The position numbers were made by a program, and so were the translations under genes. Below, piece after piece: positions 8,990-20,200 of a DNA stretch of 64,000 nt. The DNA is from MFD04580-c1 sp963702995 (GTDB taxonomy: Bacteria > Planctomycetota > Phycisphaerae > Tepidisphaerales > Tepidisphaeraceae). The stretch spans positions 4,030,001 to 4,094,000 of the forward strand of contig OY969783.1 of the NCBI GenBank assembly GCA_963702995.1, written 5' to 3'. A model generated the notes under the pieces. It was given only the letters and a program-made list of their open reading frames with translations, was not told where the DNA came from and did no database searches. Within the stretch, counting starts at the first letter, position 1; every line of letters starts with the position of its first letter.

Positions 8990-9299
8990 TTTCCATTACC
9001 CCCGTCGGCCGAGCTAGAAGTTGCGAAGCGGGAAGTCGGATCACCTCTCCATCCGGAACCGAAACCGAAACCGTATCCCCGTCCACCTCAATAATCCGCG
9101 CGGCGACGAGGCCCTCGATCGACTGATCCAAGGGGGGCTCGCCATCCTTGATCACCGCACCGCGCTCATCCCACATATGCCGCCTTGAGGCAACACCGCT
9201 ATAACTGGATCCGAGCCACTCAATTTTGAATACCCGTTCGTCGGAAAAGCCCCCGCGCGAGATCTTGCATCGCAGGGATCTTAAGTTCTCGCTCCGCAT
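8976..9299 (-). CDS. Hypothetical protein coupled to the dCTP-deaminase-like gene
   Basis: A protein of 107 residues from ATG 9299, which has AGGAAG seven bases upstream; an ATG at 9314 would add five. It looks like a small beta-rich domain (FKIEWLGSSYSGVASRRHMWDERGAVI; RIIEVDGDTVSVSVPDGEVIRL). No signal peptide, membrane segment or cysteine cluster is seen. Its 3' end overlaps the start of the deaminase-like gene, so the two are very probably made together. I do not recognise the family. Function can only be guessed from its partner: nucleotide metabolism or a defence-type pair. Base composition matches the partner and not the surrounding genes. Confidence 0.6.
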   Translation of the reverse strand: MRSENLRSLRCKISRGGFSDERVFKIEWLGSSYSGVASRRHMWDERGAVIKDGEPPLDQSIEGLVAARIIEVDGDTVSVSVPDGEVIRLPASQLLARPTGVMENVPV

Positions 9300-9796
9300 G
9301 GGCTCTTCCTTCATTCAAACCGCTCGCCGAACGCGGCGTTGGAACGGTTTTAACGTCCGGGAAAATGAAAGGCAATCAAATCGCATTCGGCCAGGCGCCG
9401 CCAGCGCGATCAGACCCGTGGAAAACCCAAAGGGCAAACCACTCCCCTTAATCACGTGAGCTTCGTCACCTAAGCCTTTCACACTTCCTGCGTCAACGGC
9501 GGATACCCAATGACCTGACGTCGAGCCCTACTGTTCCCGAACTTGCCATCGGCTTGGGGTGAAAACCTGATCGACGCCGAAAACTCACTTCCGCACCGAC
9601 TCGCTTTAAGCTGTGTCGCGAAACAACAATTCCGATCGCCGTTTGACGCGATCTCGCCATTGCACGCGCCGTGCATCGACGTATTCTCGAATCACCGGGC
9701 CGGCCGCCCTTGGCGGAGTGCCGGTGTCGGCTTTCGCGGTGAATGACCAACCCGGCCGCTCTGGGCAGGCTTATCTCTTCTGATCGAGGCGCCATC
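9300..9796. other. Intergenic region, no gene supported
   Basis: About 500 bases between the small hypothetical gene and uxaE. The first half shares the A+T-richer composition of the dcd pair. Short open frames here have no protein-like features. GAGG at 9786-9789 is the likely ribosome-binding site of uxaE. The two gene sets diverge, so promoters for both should lie here, but none is obvious. Confidence 0.5.
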
Positions 9797-11048
9797 ATGG
9801 ACCTTCCGAAATACACGATGGGGATCGGCGACCGCTTTGCGCATCAAGGGAAGGCGCAGCTTGCGGCGTTCGTGAAGGCCAAGCAACTCGGCGTCGAGAT
9901 CGCGCCGGTCTGGAACAAGAGCAACCGCGAGCACAACATCGTCCACAGCGAACCGGACAGCGTCCGGGCCGAAGCCGATGCGGCCGTTGCGGCGCTGGGC
10001 TGGAAAGGGGCCTACTTCGTCGATGCCGACCATATCGGGCTGAAGACCGTCGATCGATTCCTCGCCGCCAGCGACTTCTTCACGATCGATGTGGCCGATT
10101 TCATCGGCAAGGCCGCGTCGGAGGCGTCAATTCGGGCGTTCGTATCCGCCAGCGGCCGCTTCGCGGGGTCGTTGCGGATCCCGGGGATCGACGGGGCGAT
10201 GGACGTGACGGCCGACCGAATCGAGGCGATCGCGCGCAAATACCTCTACGCCGTGCAGGAGGCGGGGAAGGTCTATCGATATATCGCCGAAGCGAAAGGC
10301 GCGGGCGGGTTTGTCGCCAGAGGTGTCGATGGATGAGACGGACCAGCCGCAGACGCCGGTGGAGCTGTTCTTCATCCTGGCCGCCATCGCCGGCGAGAAG
10401 ATCCCGGTGCAGACCATCGCGCCGAAGTTCACCGGCCGCTTTAACAAGGGGGTCGATTACGTGGGGAACGTCGCGCAGTTCGAGAAAGAGTTTAATGACG
10501 ACCTGGCCGTGATCGCCTTCGCGATTCGGGAGTTCGGGCTCCCGGCCGGGCTGAAGCTCAGCGTCCACTCCGGCAGCGACAAGTTCTCGATCTACCCCGC
10601 CATCCGCCGCGCGATTCGCCGCACCGGGGCCGGGCTGCACATCAAGACGGCGGGGACGACCTGGCTCGAAGAGCTGATCGGCCTGGCCAGCGCCGGCGGC
10701 GAAGGGTTGCAGATCGCCAAGGAGGTCTATGTCCAGGCTCTGTCGCGTTTCGACGAGTTGTGCGCCCCGTACGCGACGGTGATCGACATCGACAAGGCGA
10801 AGCTTCCGACGCCCGAGCAAATCGGCGGCTGGTCGGGCGAGCAATACGCCGCCACCCTGCGGCACGACCAGGCCAACCCGGCCTACAACCTTCACTTCCG
10901 CCAGCTCCTGCACGTCGGCTTCAAGGTGGCAGCCCAGATGGGCGATCGGTACACGAACGCGCTCCAGCAGTTTGAGCCAACCGTCGCGAAGAACGTCACA
11001 GAGAACACCTTTGATCGGCACCTGAAGCGGGTGTTCCTCGACCGGTAG
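9797..11048 (+). CDS. uxaE: Tagaturonate epimerase UxaE, one frameshift
   Basis: Starts at ATG 9797, after GAGG. The N-terminal part matches the UxaE family closely: KYTMGIGDRFAHQGKAQLAA, APVWNKSNREHNIVHSEP, and FVDADHIGLKTVDRF with probable metal ligands. At about 10316 one extra base shifts the frame. The second half then reads PEVSMDETDQPQTPVELFFI and APKFTGRFNKGVDYVGN, also typical of the family, ending at 11048. The enzyme interconverts tagaturonate and fructuronate in galacturonate breakdown, in the cytoplasm. No other uronate pathway gene is in the window, though GH26, GH10 and a beta-helix protein suggest polysaccharide feeding. The frame change is more likely a consensus error than decay because both halves are well conserved. 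Confidence 0.85.
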
Positions 11049-11187
11049 CGTTCCAGCGCCCCTCCCTGTAAATCAGCGCTTTTGGATCGCGGGCCGATTC
11101 CCCTGAGTTGGATCTGGCCGCTCTCGCCGGCGTCCGACGAGAATCGCGCGGGAAGGTCGGCCCGATGGGCCGTTCCCTTCCCGAAAC

Positions 11188-11243
11188 GTAGGGCGTGGTT
11201 CACCACGCCGCGAGTTGGTGCGGCGTGGCGAACCACGCCCTAC
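11188..11243. repeat. Hairpin repeat, family 4 (GTAGGGCGTGG)
   Basis: Arms of 22 bases at 11188-11209 and 11222-11243 pair with one mismatch around a 12-base loop; core motif GGGCGTGGTTCACCACGCC. A degenerate single arm (GGGCGTGGTTCACC) recurs near 22067. It sits in the 409-bp gap after uxaE, where no gene is supported. Confidence 0.85.
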
Positions 11244-11457
11244 ATTTCCTTCGGCAGCGAGCGGCATTCCAGATCGGGTGCCCATGCTGACGGAAGCATC
11301 AAGAAGAGATGGCACGCGTCCTCTACGACCTTTCGCTTCGATGACGGATATCGCCACCCCCTGTCCGACGGCAGCCAACCCCGCTCAACCTTTTCCCTTG
11401 CTTGTCGTATAGGGTATTGGTCCGTTGCTTCATCTCGTTCACGACAGGATCTTGCAC

Positions 11458-14400
11458 ATGCGACGTCTGCTGCTTGTCGGGATAGCGCTCTGTGGGATCG
11501 TGCCGGCCTCGGGCTTGAGGGCGGCGGTGGTCTCGCCCGAGCAGCAAACGTTCTTCGAGTCGCAGGTGCGGCCGCTCCTGGCGGATAACTGCATCTCCTG
11601 CCATGGCGAGAAGAAGCAGAAAGGCGGCCTGCGCCTCGATTCGCTCGATGCGGCGCTGAAGGGGGGCAAGAACGGCGTGGTGCTGGTCCCCGGCAAGCCG
11701 GAGGCGTCGAAGCTGGTCACGGCGATCGGGTACAAAGATGCGGACCTGCAGATGCCGCCGGATGAGCAGCTCCCGGCCGCCAAGGCTCGGGTGCTGACGG
11801 AGTGGGTCAGGATGGGCGCTCCGTGGCCGCAGGCGAGCGCGGCCATCGCCGGGTCGATCGGCAAGGGGAAGAAACGCACGATCACCGATGGCGACCGGGG
11901 CTTCTGGTCGTTCCAGCCGGTGAAGGATTCAGCCCCACCGACGGTTGCCGACTCGAAGTGGTGCCGCAACCCGATCGACGCCTTCATCCTCGCCAGGCTG
12001 GCGGCCGAGGGGCTGACGCCCGCCCCCGAGGCCGACCGCGCCACCCTTATCCGCCGCGCCACGTTCGACCTCCATGGCCTGCCACCGACGCCGGCCGAGG
12101 TGGACGCCTTCGTGACCGACCCTTCGCCGGGCGCCTACGAGGCCCTGATCGACCGCCTCCTCGCCAGCCCGCGGTACGGCGAGCGCTATGCGCGGCACTG
12201 GCTCGACCTGGTCCGCTACGCCGAGAGCGACGGCTTTAAGCAGGACGCCTATCGCCCCAACGTCTGGCCGTATCGCGATTGGGTCATCCGCTCGCTCAAC
12301 AGCGACAAGCCGTATGACCGCTTCATCGCGCAGCAACTGGCCGGCGACGAGCTGGCGCCGGAAGACCCGGACTCGCTCGTCGCCACGACGTACTTCCGCT
12401 GCGGGATGTACGAGTACAACACGCCAGACGCCGCCCGCGTCCGCTCGGAATCACTCAACGACATCACCGACGTCACCAGCGACATGCTCATGGGCCTCTC
12501 AATGGGGTGCTGCCGCTGCCATGACCACAAGTTCGACCCACTCCTCCAGAGCGACTATTTCCGCCTGCAGGCCTTCTTTGCCCCGCTGCAGCCGCGGGAT
12601 CAATTGGTGCTGGCCACGCATGACCAGAAGGCGGCCTACGACGCGGCCCTGCGCCGCTGGGAAGACAAAACCCGGGACCTCCGCCAGCAGATCGCCGCCC
12701 TGGAGGCCCAGGCGATCAAGAACGCCGAACATAACGCGGTGAAGCACTTCCCACCGGAGACCCAGGCCATCTGGGCCAAGCCGGCGGCGGAGAGGACGCC
12801 GCTCGAGCAGCAGCTCGCCTATTACGTCGGCCGCCAGGTCGCCGACGCCACCGAGAAGGCGGGCGACAAGGCCAAGGAGAAGGAAAAGCTCGCCGCCCTC
12901 CGCCACAAGCTGGCCGAATTCGACGACGAGAAGCCCAAACCGCTCCAGCCGGCGTTCGTGGTGACCGACATCGGCCCAGTCGCCCCGCCGACAACGATCC
13001 CCGGCGACGCCCAATCCCGCGAGCTGGCCCCCGGCTGCCCGGTCGTCCTGGACGGCAAGCCCGGCTTGTCGCTCCCGCCGATCACGGCCAGCGCCGCCTC
13101 CACCGGGCGGCGCACCGCCTTGGCGCAGTGGGCAACCGAGCCGTCGAACCCGCTGACCACCCGAGTGATGGTCAATCGCCTCTGGCAGTGGCACTTCGGC
13201 CGCGGCTTGGTGAAGACCAGCAGCGACTTTGGCCGCCTTGGCGAGCCGCCGACACACCCGGAACTGCTTGACTGGCTCACCGCCCGCTTCACCAGCCCGG
13301 CGGCGGCCGACGGGCTGGCGGCCGGCACGCCCTGGACGATGAAGCGGATGCACCGCCTGATTATGACTTCCGCGACGTACCGGCAGGCGTCGGTCCGGGC
13401 GATGCCCGAAGTCGCGCGGCTCAAGGACCCCGAGAACCGCTGGCTCTGGCGGATGAATGCCCGTCGGCTCGATTCGGAGCAGGTGCGCGACGCGATGCTT
13501 GCCGTCAGCGGCGAGTTGGAGGCCAACCCCGCCTCCGCCGGCGGCCCGGCGGCCGACCCGATCGCCCCCCGCCGCTCGATCTACACCAAGGCCGTCCGCA
13601 ACAATAGAGACCCGCTCCTCATGGCGTTTGATGCGCCCGAGAGCTTCGGCAGCGTCCCTTCGCGCAACGTCACCACGACGGCGACCCAGGCGCTGCTGAT
13701 GATTAACGGCGAGTTCACGCTGAAGCGGGCGGCCTCGTTCGCGACCCGCCTCGATCGCGATGCCGAAAGCGGCGACCCCGCGGCGCGCATTGACGCCGCC
13801 TACCGCCTCGCTTACGGCCGCCGCCCGACCGACGCCGAGCGGGCGGCCGTTGCCGCCTTCCTGGAAGCGGCGCGGAACGCCGCCGCCCAGCCCGGCAAGC
13901 CCGCACTGGCCTCGGCGGCCGACACGGGGGCCGACGCCGCCGATCGGCCGCTCACGCAGACCATGCCCCACCACGGGGGCGAGGCGATCGTCGTCCGTAA
14001 CGCGGCGCCGTCGGACATGCTTCGCCTGCCCGCGTCGTCGGCGGCCGCCCCGCTGCCGGAGAGCGAGTTCACCGTCGAAGCGTTTATCTCTCTCGAATCG
14101 ATCTACCCGGATGCCAACGTTCGCGTCATCGCCTCGCAGTGGGACGGCGCAGGAGCATCCCGGGTGGTCGCTGGGCGTGACGAGCGAAAAGTCAAAGTGT
14201 CAGCCGCGGAACCTCATCTTGCAGATCGCCACGTCCGCGGACGGCGAAAAGGCCGACGGGTACGAGGTGATCGCGTCGGACCTGCGGCTCGACCTGCACA
14301 AGACCTACTACGTGGCGGCCGCCGTTCGACTGGCTGACACCACCGAGGCGGGCGTGAAGTTTTACCTTAAGGATGTCTCGGACATGGACGCCCCGCTCCG

Positions 14401-14797
14401 ATCGGTCGCGGTGAAGCACACGCTGATCGGCGCCTGCACGTCGCGCAGCCCGTTCGTCATCGGCGGCCGCGACCCCAGCAGCGGCCACGCCGCCGGCTGG
14501 GACGGGCTGATCGGCGAGGTCCGCCTCTGCAAAGTCGCCCTGACGTCCGCCGACCTGCTATGGAACGAAGGCAAGGCGAGCGGAATGGCCGTCGGGCATT
14601 GGAAGTTTGAAGAGCAAACCGGCTTCTTCAAAGACAGCGCCGGCTTACAGGCGGACCTGGTCCGCGCCGCCCGCCCCGAAACCGAAGCGGCCGCCCACCC
14701 GACGGCGCCCGGCCGGGCCGCCCCAAAGATGGACTCCGCGCTGCTCGATTTCTGCCATGCAATCTTGAACTCGAATGAGTTTTTGTACGTGGATTGA
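11458..14797 (+). CDS. Planctomycete cytochrome-like DUF1549/DUF1553 protein with inserted LamG domain, one frameshift
   Basis: Starts at ATG 11458 (AGGA eight bases upstream) with a signal peptide (LLLVGIALCGIVPASG). Domains in order: PSCyt1 haem-binding-like motif CISCH (C45, C48, H49); DUF1549 from about residue 180, with a second motif CRCHDHKFDP near 352; DUF1553 from about 560 (NPLTTRVMVNRLWQWHFG). After about residue 840 comes a concanavalin/LamG-like domain (FTVEAFISLES, IGEVRLCKVALT), and then the usual DUF1553 end (DFCHAILNSNEFLYVD). One extra base near 14151 splits the frame inside LamG; the next frame resumes with HPGWSLGVTSEK. The family is exported and nearly always paired with a DUF1501 gene, here 300 bases downstream. 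Biochemical role is unknown. Confidence 0.85.
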
Positions 14798-14802
14798 AGT
14801 CA

Positions 14803-15091
14803 CGATCCGAAATGATCCGAAGTGCGAAATCCGAAATCCGAAGGAATAATAAAGGAGGCGAAGAAGAAACCGAAGATCAGGGGACTGTGGCGCGTTTCAA
14901 GGCTTCCTTTTCCGCTTCGGTTCTTTCAGCTTCCTTCGGATTTCGTGCTTCGAATTTTCTTCTTCGAACGCCGGGAATTCGAAATCCGAAGGAATAACGT
15001 GGCGCGTTTCAAGAGTTCCTTTTCCGCTTCGGTTCTTTCAGCTTCCTTGGGATTTCGTGCTTCGGATTTTCTTCTTCGAACGCCGGGAATA
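14803..15091. repeat. Repeat family 5: tandem 112-bp unit plus flanking motif
   Basis: A unit of 112 bp (14887-14998) is followed directly by a second, slightly shorter copy (14999-15091); they differ at a few positions only. The core is TTCGGATTTCGTGCTTCGGA with a TTCTTCTTCG tail. The opposite orientation of the core (GAAATCCGAAATCCGAAGGA) is at 14825-14844. The same core recurs near 24575-24630 and 25779-25845. The array fills the gap between the DUF1549 and DUF1501 genes. Confidence 0.85.
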
Positions 15092-15096
15092 CTGTC

Positions 15097-16588
15097 ATGA
15101 CGACGCGTCCTCAACACAACCTCACCTCGATCCCGGGCCTTCCTCATCATCAGTCCCCCGCGACTCGCCGTGAATTCCTCGCCCGCGCGGGGGGTGGGTT
15201 CGGCGCACTGGCGATGGCGTACCTATTAGGTCAGAGCCCGCTGCATGCCGCGACGACCGCGCTCGGCTCGCCGTTGACGGCCCCGGTGTCGCCGCTGATG
15301 CCCAAGGTCGGGCACTTCCCGGCGACGGCAAAGAGCATCATCTTCCTGTTCATGGAAGGTGGGCCCAGCCATATCGACCTGTTCGACCCTAAGCCCGTCC
15401 TGAACCAGCTTGCCGGCAAGCCGCTCCCCGACAGCTTTCCCAGGCCGATCACCGCCATGGGGGAGGCCGGGTCGCCGCTGCTCGCGTGCAAGCGGGTCTT
15501 CAAGCGGTACGGCCGCGGCGGGACGTGGGTAAGCGACTGGCTGCCCCATCTGACGAAGGTGATCGACGATGTCGCTGTGATTCGCTCCTGCGTCGGCGAG
15601 GGGATCAACCATTCGGGCGGCGTCTGCCAGATGAACACCGGCTCGGTCCTGGCCGGCCGCCCGTCGCTGGGGAGCTGGGTCACCTACGGGCTGGGGACGG
15701 AGAACCAGAACCTTCCCGCCTTCGTCGTCCTGACGGACACCACCGCGCAGCCCGTCAACGGGCCGCGAAACTGGGGCGCGGGGTTCATGCCCGCGCTCTA
15801 CCAGGGGACGCGGCTGCAGAACGGCCCCGACCCGATCGCCAACCTTCGCACGCCGGCATCCGTCGGCGACGCGCGGCAGCGGGCCAAACTCGACCTGCTC
15901 GAGCGGATGAACCGCCGCCACCTGGAAGATCGCGCCGACCTCAGCGAGCTGGATGCGAGGATCAAAAGCTACGAGCTCGCCTACCGCATGCAGGCCGAAG
16001 CCCCCGAGGCCGTCGATCTGTCCAGCGAGTCGGAGGAGACGAAGGCGTTATACGGGATGGGCGAAAAGCCGACGGAGTCGATGGGCCGCAATTGCCTGCT
16101 GGCGCGGCGGATGGTCGAGCGGGGGGTCCGGTTCGTGCAGGTCTATCACGGCGCCGGCAGCAAGTGGGACGCCCACTCGGGGCTGGATCGCAACCACTCG
16201 ACGCTCTGCGCCGAGATGGACAAGCCCGTGGCCGCCCTGCTGACGGACCTGAAGCGCCGCGGCCTGCTGGACGAGACGCTGGTCGTCTGGGGCGGCGAGT
16301 TCGGCCGCACCCCGATGAGCGAAAAGGGGGACGGCCGCGACCACAACCCGTTCGGCTTCACGATGTGGATGGCCGGCGGCGGCGTCCAGGGCGGCCGCAC
16401 GATCGGGGCGACGGACGACGTCGGCCTCTTCGCCACCGAAGACCGCATGCATGTCCACGACCTCCACGCGACAATGCTCTACCTGATGGGGATCGACCAC
16501 ACCCGCCTGACCTACTTCCACAAGGGCCGCCCGGAGCGCGCCGACGATCAACGAGGGAGAGATTTACCGGAAGATCACGGCGGCTTAA
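15097..16588 (+). CDS. DUF1501 protein with Tat signal, 3'-terminal frameshift
   Basis: The N-terminus carries a twin-arginine motif (RREFLARAGGGFGALAM). The body has the DUF1501 landmarks: FLFMEGGPSHIDLFDPKP, NTGSVLAGRPSLGSWVTYG, GVRFVQVYHGAGSKWDAHSG, VVWGGEFGRTP, DGRDHNPFGFTMWMAGGG and DLHATMLYLMGIDHTRLTY. These resemble the alkaline phosphatase/sulfatase fold. Near 16540 one extra base shifts the frame. The next frame gives PTINEGEIYRKITAA and stops at 16588, the expected family ending; the unshifted frame runs on with unrelated residues to 16680. It pairs with the DUF1549/1553 gene upstream. Members are exported; the function is not known. Confidence 0.87.
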
Positions 16589-17216
16589 GCCGTGCCGATC
16601 CGTTCCGAGCGACGTGTCAGAAACAGGGGGCGCCGGCGACCTTGAACCCTCGGCAGTGCCCCGTCACCGAACATCCGTAACGCACCGGGCGGGGTCGGGT
16701 TATCCGTCCAATCACAGGCGCCGCGTTCGTCGGAAGGTGAGCAGGACAGGGGGTAGTCGTTCATCCTGGCGAGATCGGCGAGTGCCCGTATAGGGCCCGC
16801 AACGGGAGGCTCCGATCGGTGTCGAGTCATCCGGCGACACCATGCTTCCCGTGCGGACCATCCCGATCTTGATCGCCGTGCCTCGGTGCGTGCGTCCGCA
16901 CTGACTAGGCCGCCGAGTCTTCGAATGAGTTGGGCTTGGAAGGAGAGGTGCTTACGCATGGTGCGCGGCAAGATCGCCGGCCGTCGCCTGTTCGCTTGCC
17001 TCATCTAACACCGCGACAAGTGAGCCAACCGTCAACCGATGAGCAGCGATGCGGTAAGATACTGATGTGCCGAGACTTGCGACCAACTGATCGAGCGATG
17101 TCGCCAGGATGGCGACGATCAAGCGATCCGGCGGCGACTCAGCCAGTGCCTGGCTGCGGCCGTCAGAACTTGCCTCAGGAGGATCGGCGGCAGGGAATTG
17201 TTATCGAATCCGCCCG
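16589..17216. other. Intergenic region between convergent DUF1501 and DUF1549 genes
   Basis: About 630 bases. It contains one copy of repeat family 6 (16786-16859). Short frames on both strands lack protein-like composition and have no ribosome-binding sites. I see no RNA gene or terminator here. Confidence 0.55.
16786..16859. repeat. Inverted repeat, family 6, copy 1
   Basis: Reads CCGTATAGGGCCCGCAACGG then GAGGC, and about 40 bases on GCTTCCCGTGCGGACC. The CGGGAGGC and GCTTCCCG arms face each other. A second copy with the same outer motifs (CGTATAGGC, CGGGAGGC, GCCTCCCGTGCGGGCC) is at 52271-52346. Confidence 0.65.
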
Positions 17217-20200
17217 TCAGTTCACATACGCCAGCTCGTTCGTGAACAGCAGCGCCTGGGCGTAGAGCTCCCAGACGGTCAGCGGGCGGCGGTCAACAGT
17301 CTCGCCGGTGTTCTGGATGGCGGCCTTGCCGTTTGTCATTGAGGGGGCCTTGCTGGCGACCTTCTCTGGCTTGGGGGCGGCGCGTTCCGCGGAGTTGGCG
17401 TGGCCGCCCTGTCGCGAGGCGATGACGTGGGCGTTGTAGAACTGGGCCGCCATGTCCACCTCGATCGGCCGGGGCTGCCGCGAATAGAGGACTTCGTACA
17501 GGGCGCGGACGCGATCGTAGTCGTTCGTCGCTTTGAGGAATTCCTGCCGCGTGCAGACCTTTCGGGCGACGTCGGCGCTCATCGGGCTGTTCATGAAGAA
17601 CAGCGCCTGCTGGGGGACGATCGTCGTCGTCCGCTGGCTGTTGGGTCGATTGGGGTCGCTGTAGTCGAACTCGGAAAGAAGCTCGGGAAGATTCCCGCGA
17701 TCGACATACCCGTACACGCTGCGGCGGTAGCTGTAAGGCTCGTCGGTCAGGTTCACCGGCTTGCCGCCCAGCGCACGATCGAGGCGGCCGGTGAACTGGA
17801 GCATCGTGTCGCGGATCGACTCGAAGTCCAGCCGGCGAAGGTTGCCGCGCCACAGCAGGCGGTTGTAAGGGTCTTTCTTCGCGAACGCGACGTTGGTATC
17901 GCTGCTCTGCTGGTAGGTGTTGGTCAGCATGACCATCTTGTGCAGCTTCTTCAGGCTCCACCCTTCGTTCATGAATCGCGTGGCAAGGTAGTCGAGCAGC
18001 TCCGGGTGGCTCGGCGTCTCGGACTGCACGCCCAGGTTATCCGGCGTGGAGACAAAGCCCTGGCCAAAGTGGTGCATCCAGACACGGTTCACCATGACGC
18101 GGGCGGTCAGCGGGTTGGACTTATCGGCTATGGCCTGGGCGAGCTCCAGCCGTCCGCTCCCGATCGTGAACGGCTTGCGGCCGGCGCCGGAGAGGATCTC
18201 CAGGAACTGACGCGGGGTGACCTTCCCCTTCTGCGACGCGTCGCCTCGAATAAAGATCGGCGAATCCTTGGGCTGATCGGCATCGACAACGCACATCGCC
18301 CGGCCCTGCGCGCCAGGGTGGGTCAGCGTCAGGGCATTCAGCTCGCCGAACGCGAAGGAGCTGTACGCCCCTTCGCCGAGGAGCATCTTCGGAGCGACTT
18401 CGCGCAGGTGGTCGATGTTCATCAGCGGCGCCGGCTCGATCTTGATCGGCACCTCGAACAACTGAACCATCGCGGCATCAGGCCCTGGGACTTTGTCACC
18501 GCTTAGTTTTTCGCTGGCCGCGGTGCGGTTGGCCTGAATGTACGCCTTCGCCTGGCCGTCGATCGACGCGAAGAGGCGGCCGTAGACTTCCGCCACGTTG
18601 TGCATGGTCTTCAGCGACGCCGGCGAAACCGACTTGAACGCCGCCGCCACGTGTGGGTTCACCTTATCGGGCGAGGCGGCCGCGATCTTCGCAAGGACCT
18701 CCCCGGCCCCTTCCGAAAGCTTGCCCTCGGGGAGTTCCGCGAACCAGCGGAGCGGGGCGAAGACGGTGTCGGTCCGGCGCATCACATTCGCGCCGGTCTG
18801 ACGCTGGCCGTTGCCGGCCTGCGACAGGTCGAACTCCTTCACCGCCTCGCGCTTCTTTAGCGGGTCTTTGTGCGGGCCGCCGGAGTAGAGCGAGGTCAGG
18901 ACGTACCCTGTCGCCTTCTTGCGGAAATCGCCGGAGATTTCATCCAACAGCTTGTAATAAATCTCTCGGTTCTTCACGACCAGGTCGGCGTACTCCCGAT
19001 CGTACTCGGCCGCAAGCTTGGGGTAAGGGGCGTGGCCGACGAGCGGCTTCTCCTTCGGTTCGATCGTGCTGGAGAAGATGCCGTGCAGCGAGTAGTAGTC
19101 GGCGGTGGGGATCGGGTCGAACTTGTGATCGTGGCAGCGGGCGCAGGAGACGGTCAGGCCGAGCGTCGCCTTGGTGACGGTGTCGATCCGTTCGTCGATC
19201 GTGTCGTTGCTGTTCTGGAACCGCTTGCCGACGGTGAGGAAGCCGAGCGCGGCAAGGCTGTCCGGGTTCTTGTCGGCGTTGGGGAGCTTATCGGCCGCGA
19301 TCTGTTCGAGAAGGAACTGGTCGTACGGCTTGTCGTCGTTGAACGCCTTAATCACGTAATCGCGGTAGGTCCAGGCGTAGGCATACCGGTATTCGGCGTT
19401 CTTTTCGTCGCTGCCGGTCGTGTCGGCGTAGCGGGCGGTGTCGAGCCAGTATCGGCCCCACCGCTCACCGTAGTGGGTGCTGGCCAGGAGGCGATCGACG
19501 ACCTTCTCAAACGCATCGGGCGAACGGTCGATGACGAACGCGTGAAGTTCCTCGGGCGTGGGGGGCAGGCCTGTCAGGTCATAGGTGGCGCGACGAAGCA
19601 GCGTTTCACGGGCCGCCGGGCGGGATGGGGTCAGACCGTTCTGTTCCAGCTTGGCCAGGATGAACGCGTCCACCGGCTGCTTGGCCCAGGCGGCATCTTT
19701 CACGGCGGGGACTTCAACTTTCTTGACCGGCTGGTAAGCCCAGTGGGAGCGGGCGACGTCGGTGAGGCCCGTGAGCTTGGCCACGCCGCCGCCGCGGGGG
19801 TCGGGCGCGCCCATTTTCACCCAGGTTGTCAGGTCGGCGATGTCCTTGTCGGGCAGCTTGCCGGCTTCGGGCATCTGCAGGTCCGGGTCGGCGTAGCGGA
19901 TGGCCTTGATCAACAGGCTCTGGTCCGGCTCGCCGGGGACGATCGCAGGGCCGTTCTTGCCCCCTTTCCACCATCCTTCGCGCGTGTCGAGCGTAAGCCC
20001 GCCCCTAACCTTCCCCTGTTCGGCGCTATGGCACTTGTAGCAGTTGGCCGCGAGGATCGGACGCACCTTGCTCTCGAAGAACTGCGACTGCTCGGGCGTG
20101 AGCACGGGGGCCTTGGTCGTCTCGGTCGAAGTCGCGCCAGGGCCTCCGGCGGGCATACCGACCGGCATGGGCGCCGCCGTGACCTTCGGCGCGGCTGCGG

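Noticed and set aside
12499..13974. 491-codon minus-strand frame inside the DUF1549/1553 gene
   Set aside because: Antisense shadow caused by high third-position GC; no family features.
14887..15091. CRISPR array
   Set aside because: Only two copies of a 112-bp unit with no spacers; no cas gene nearby.
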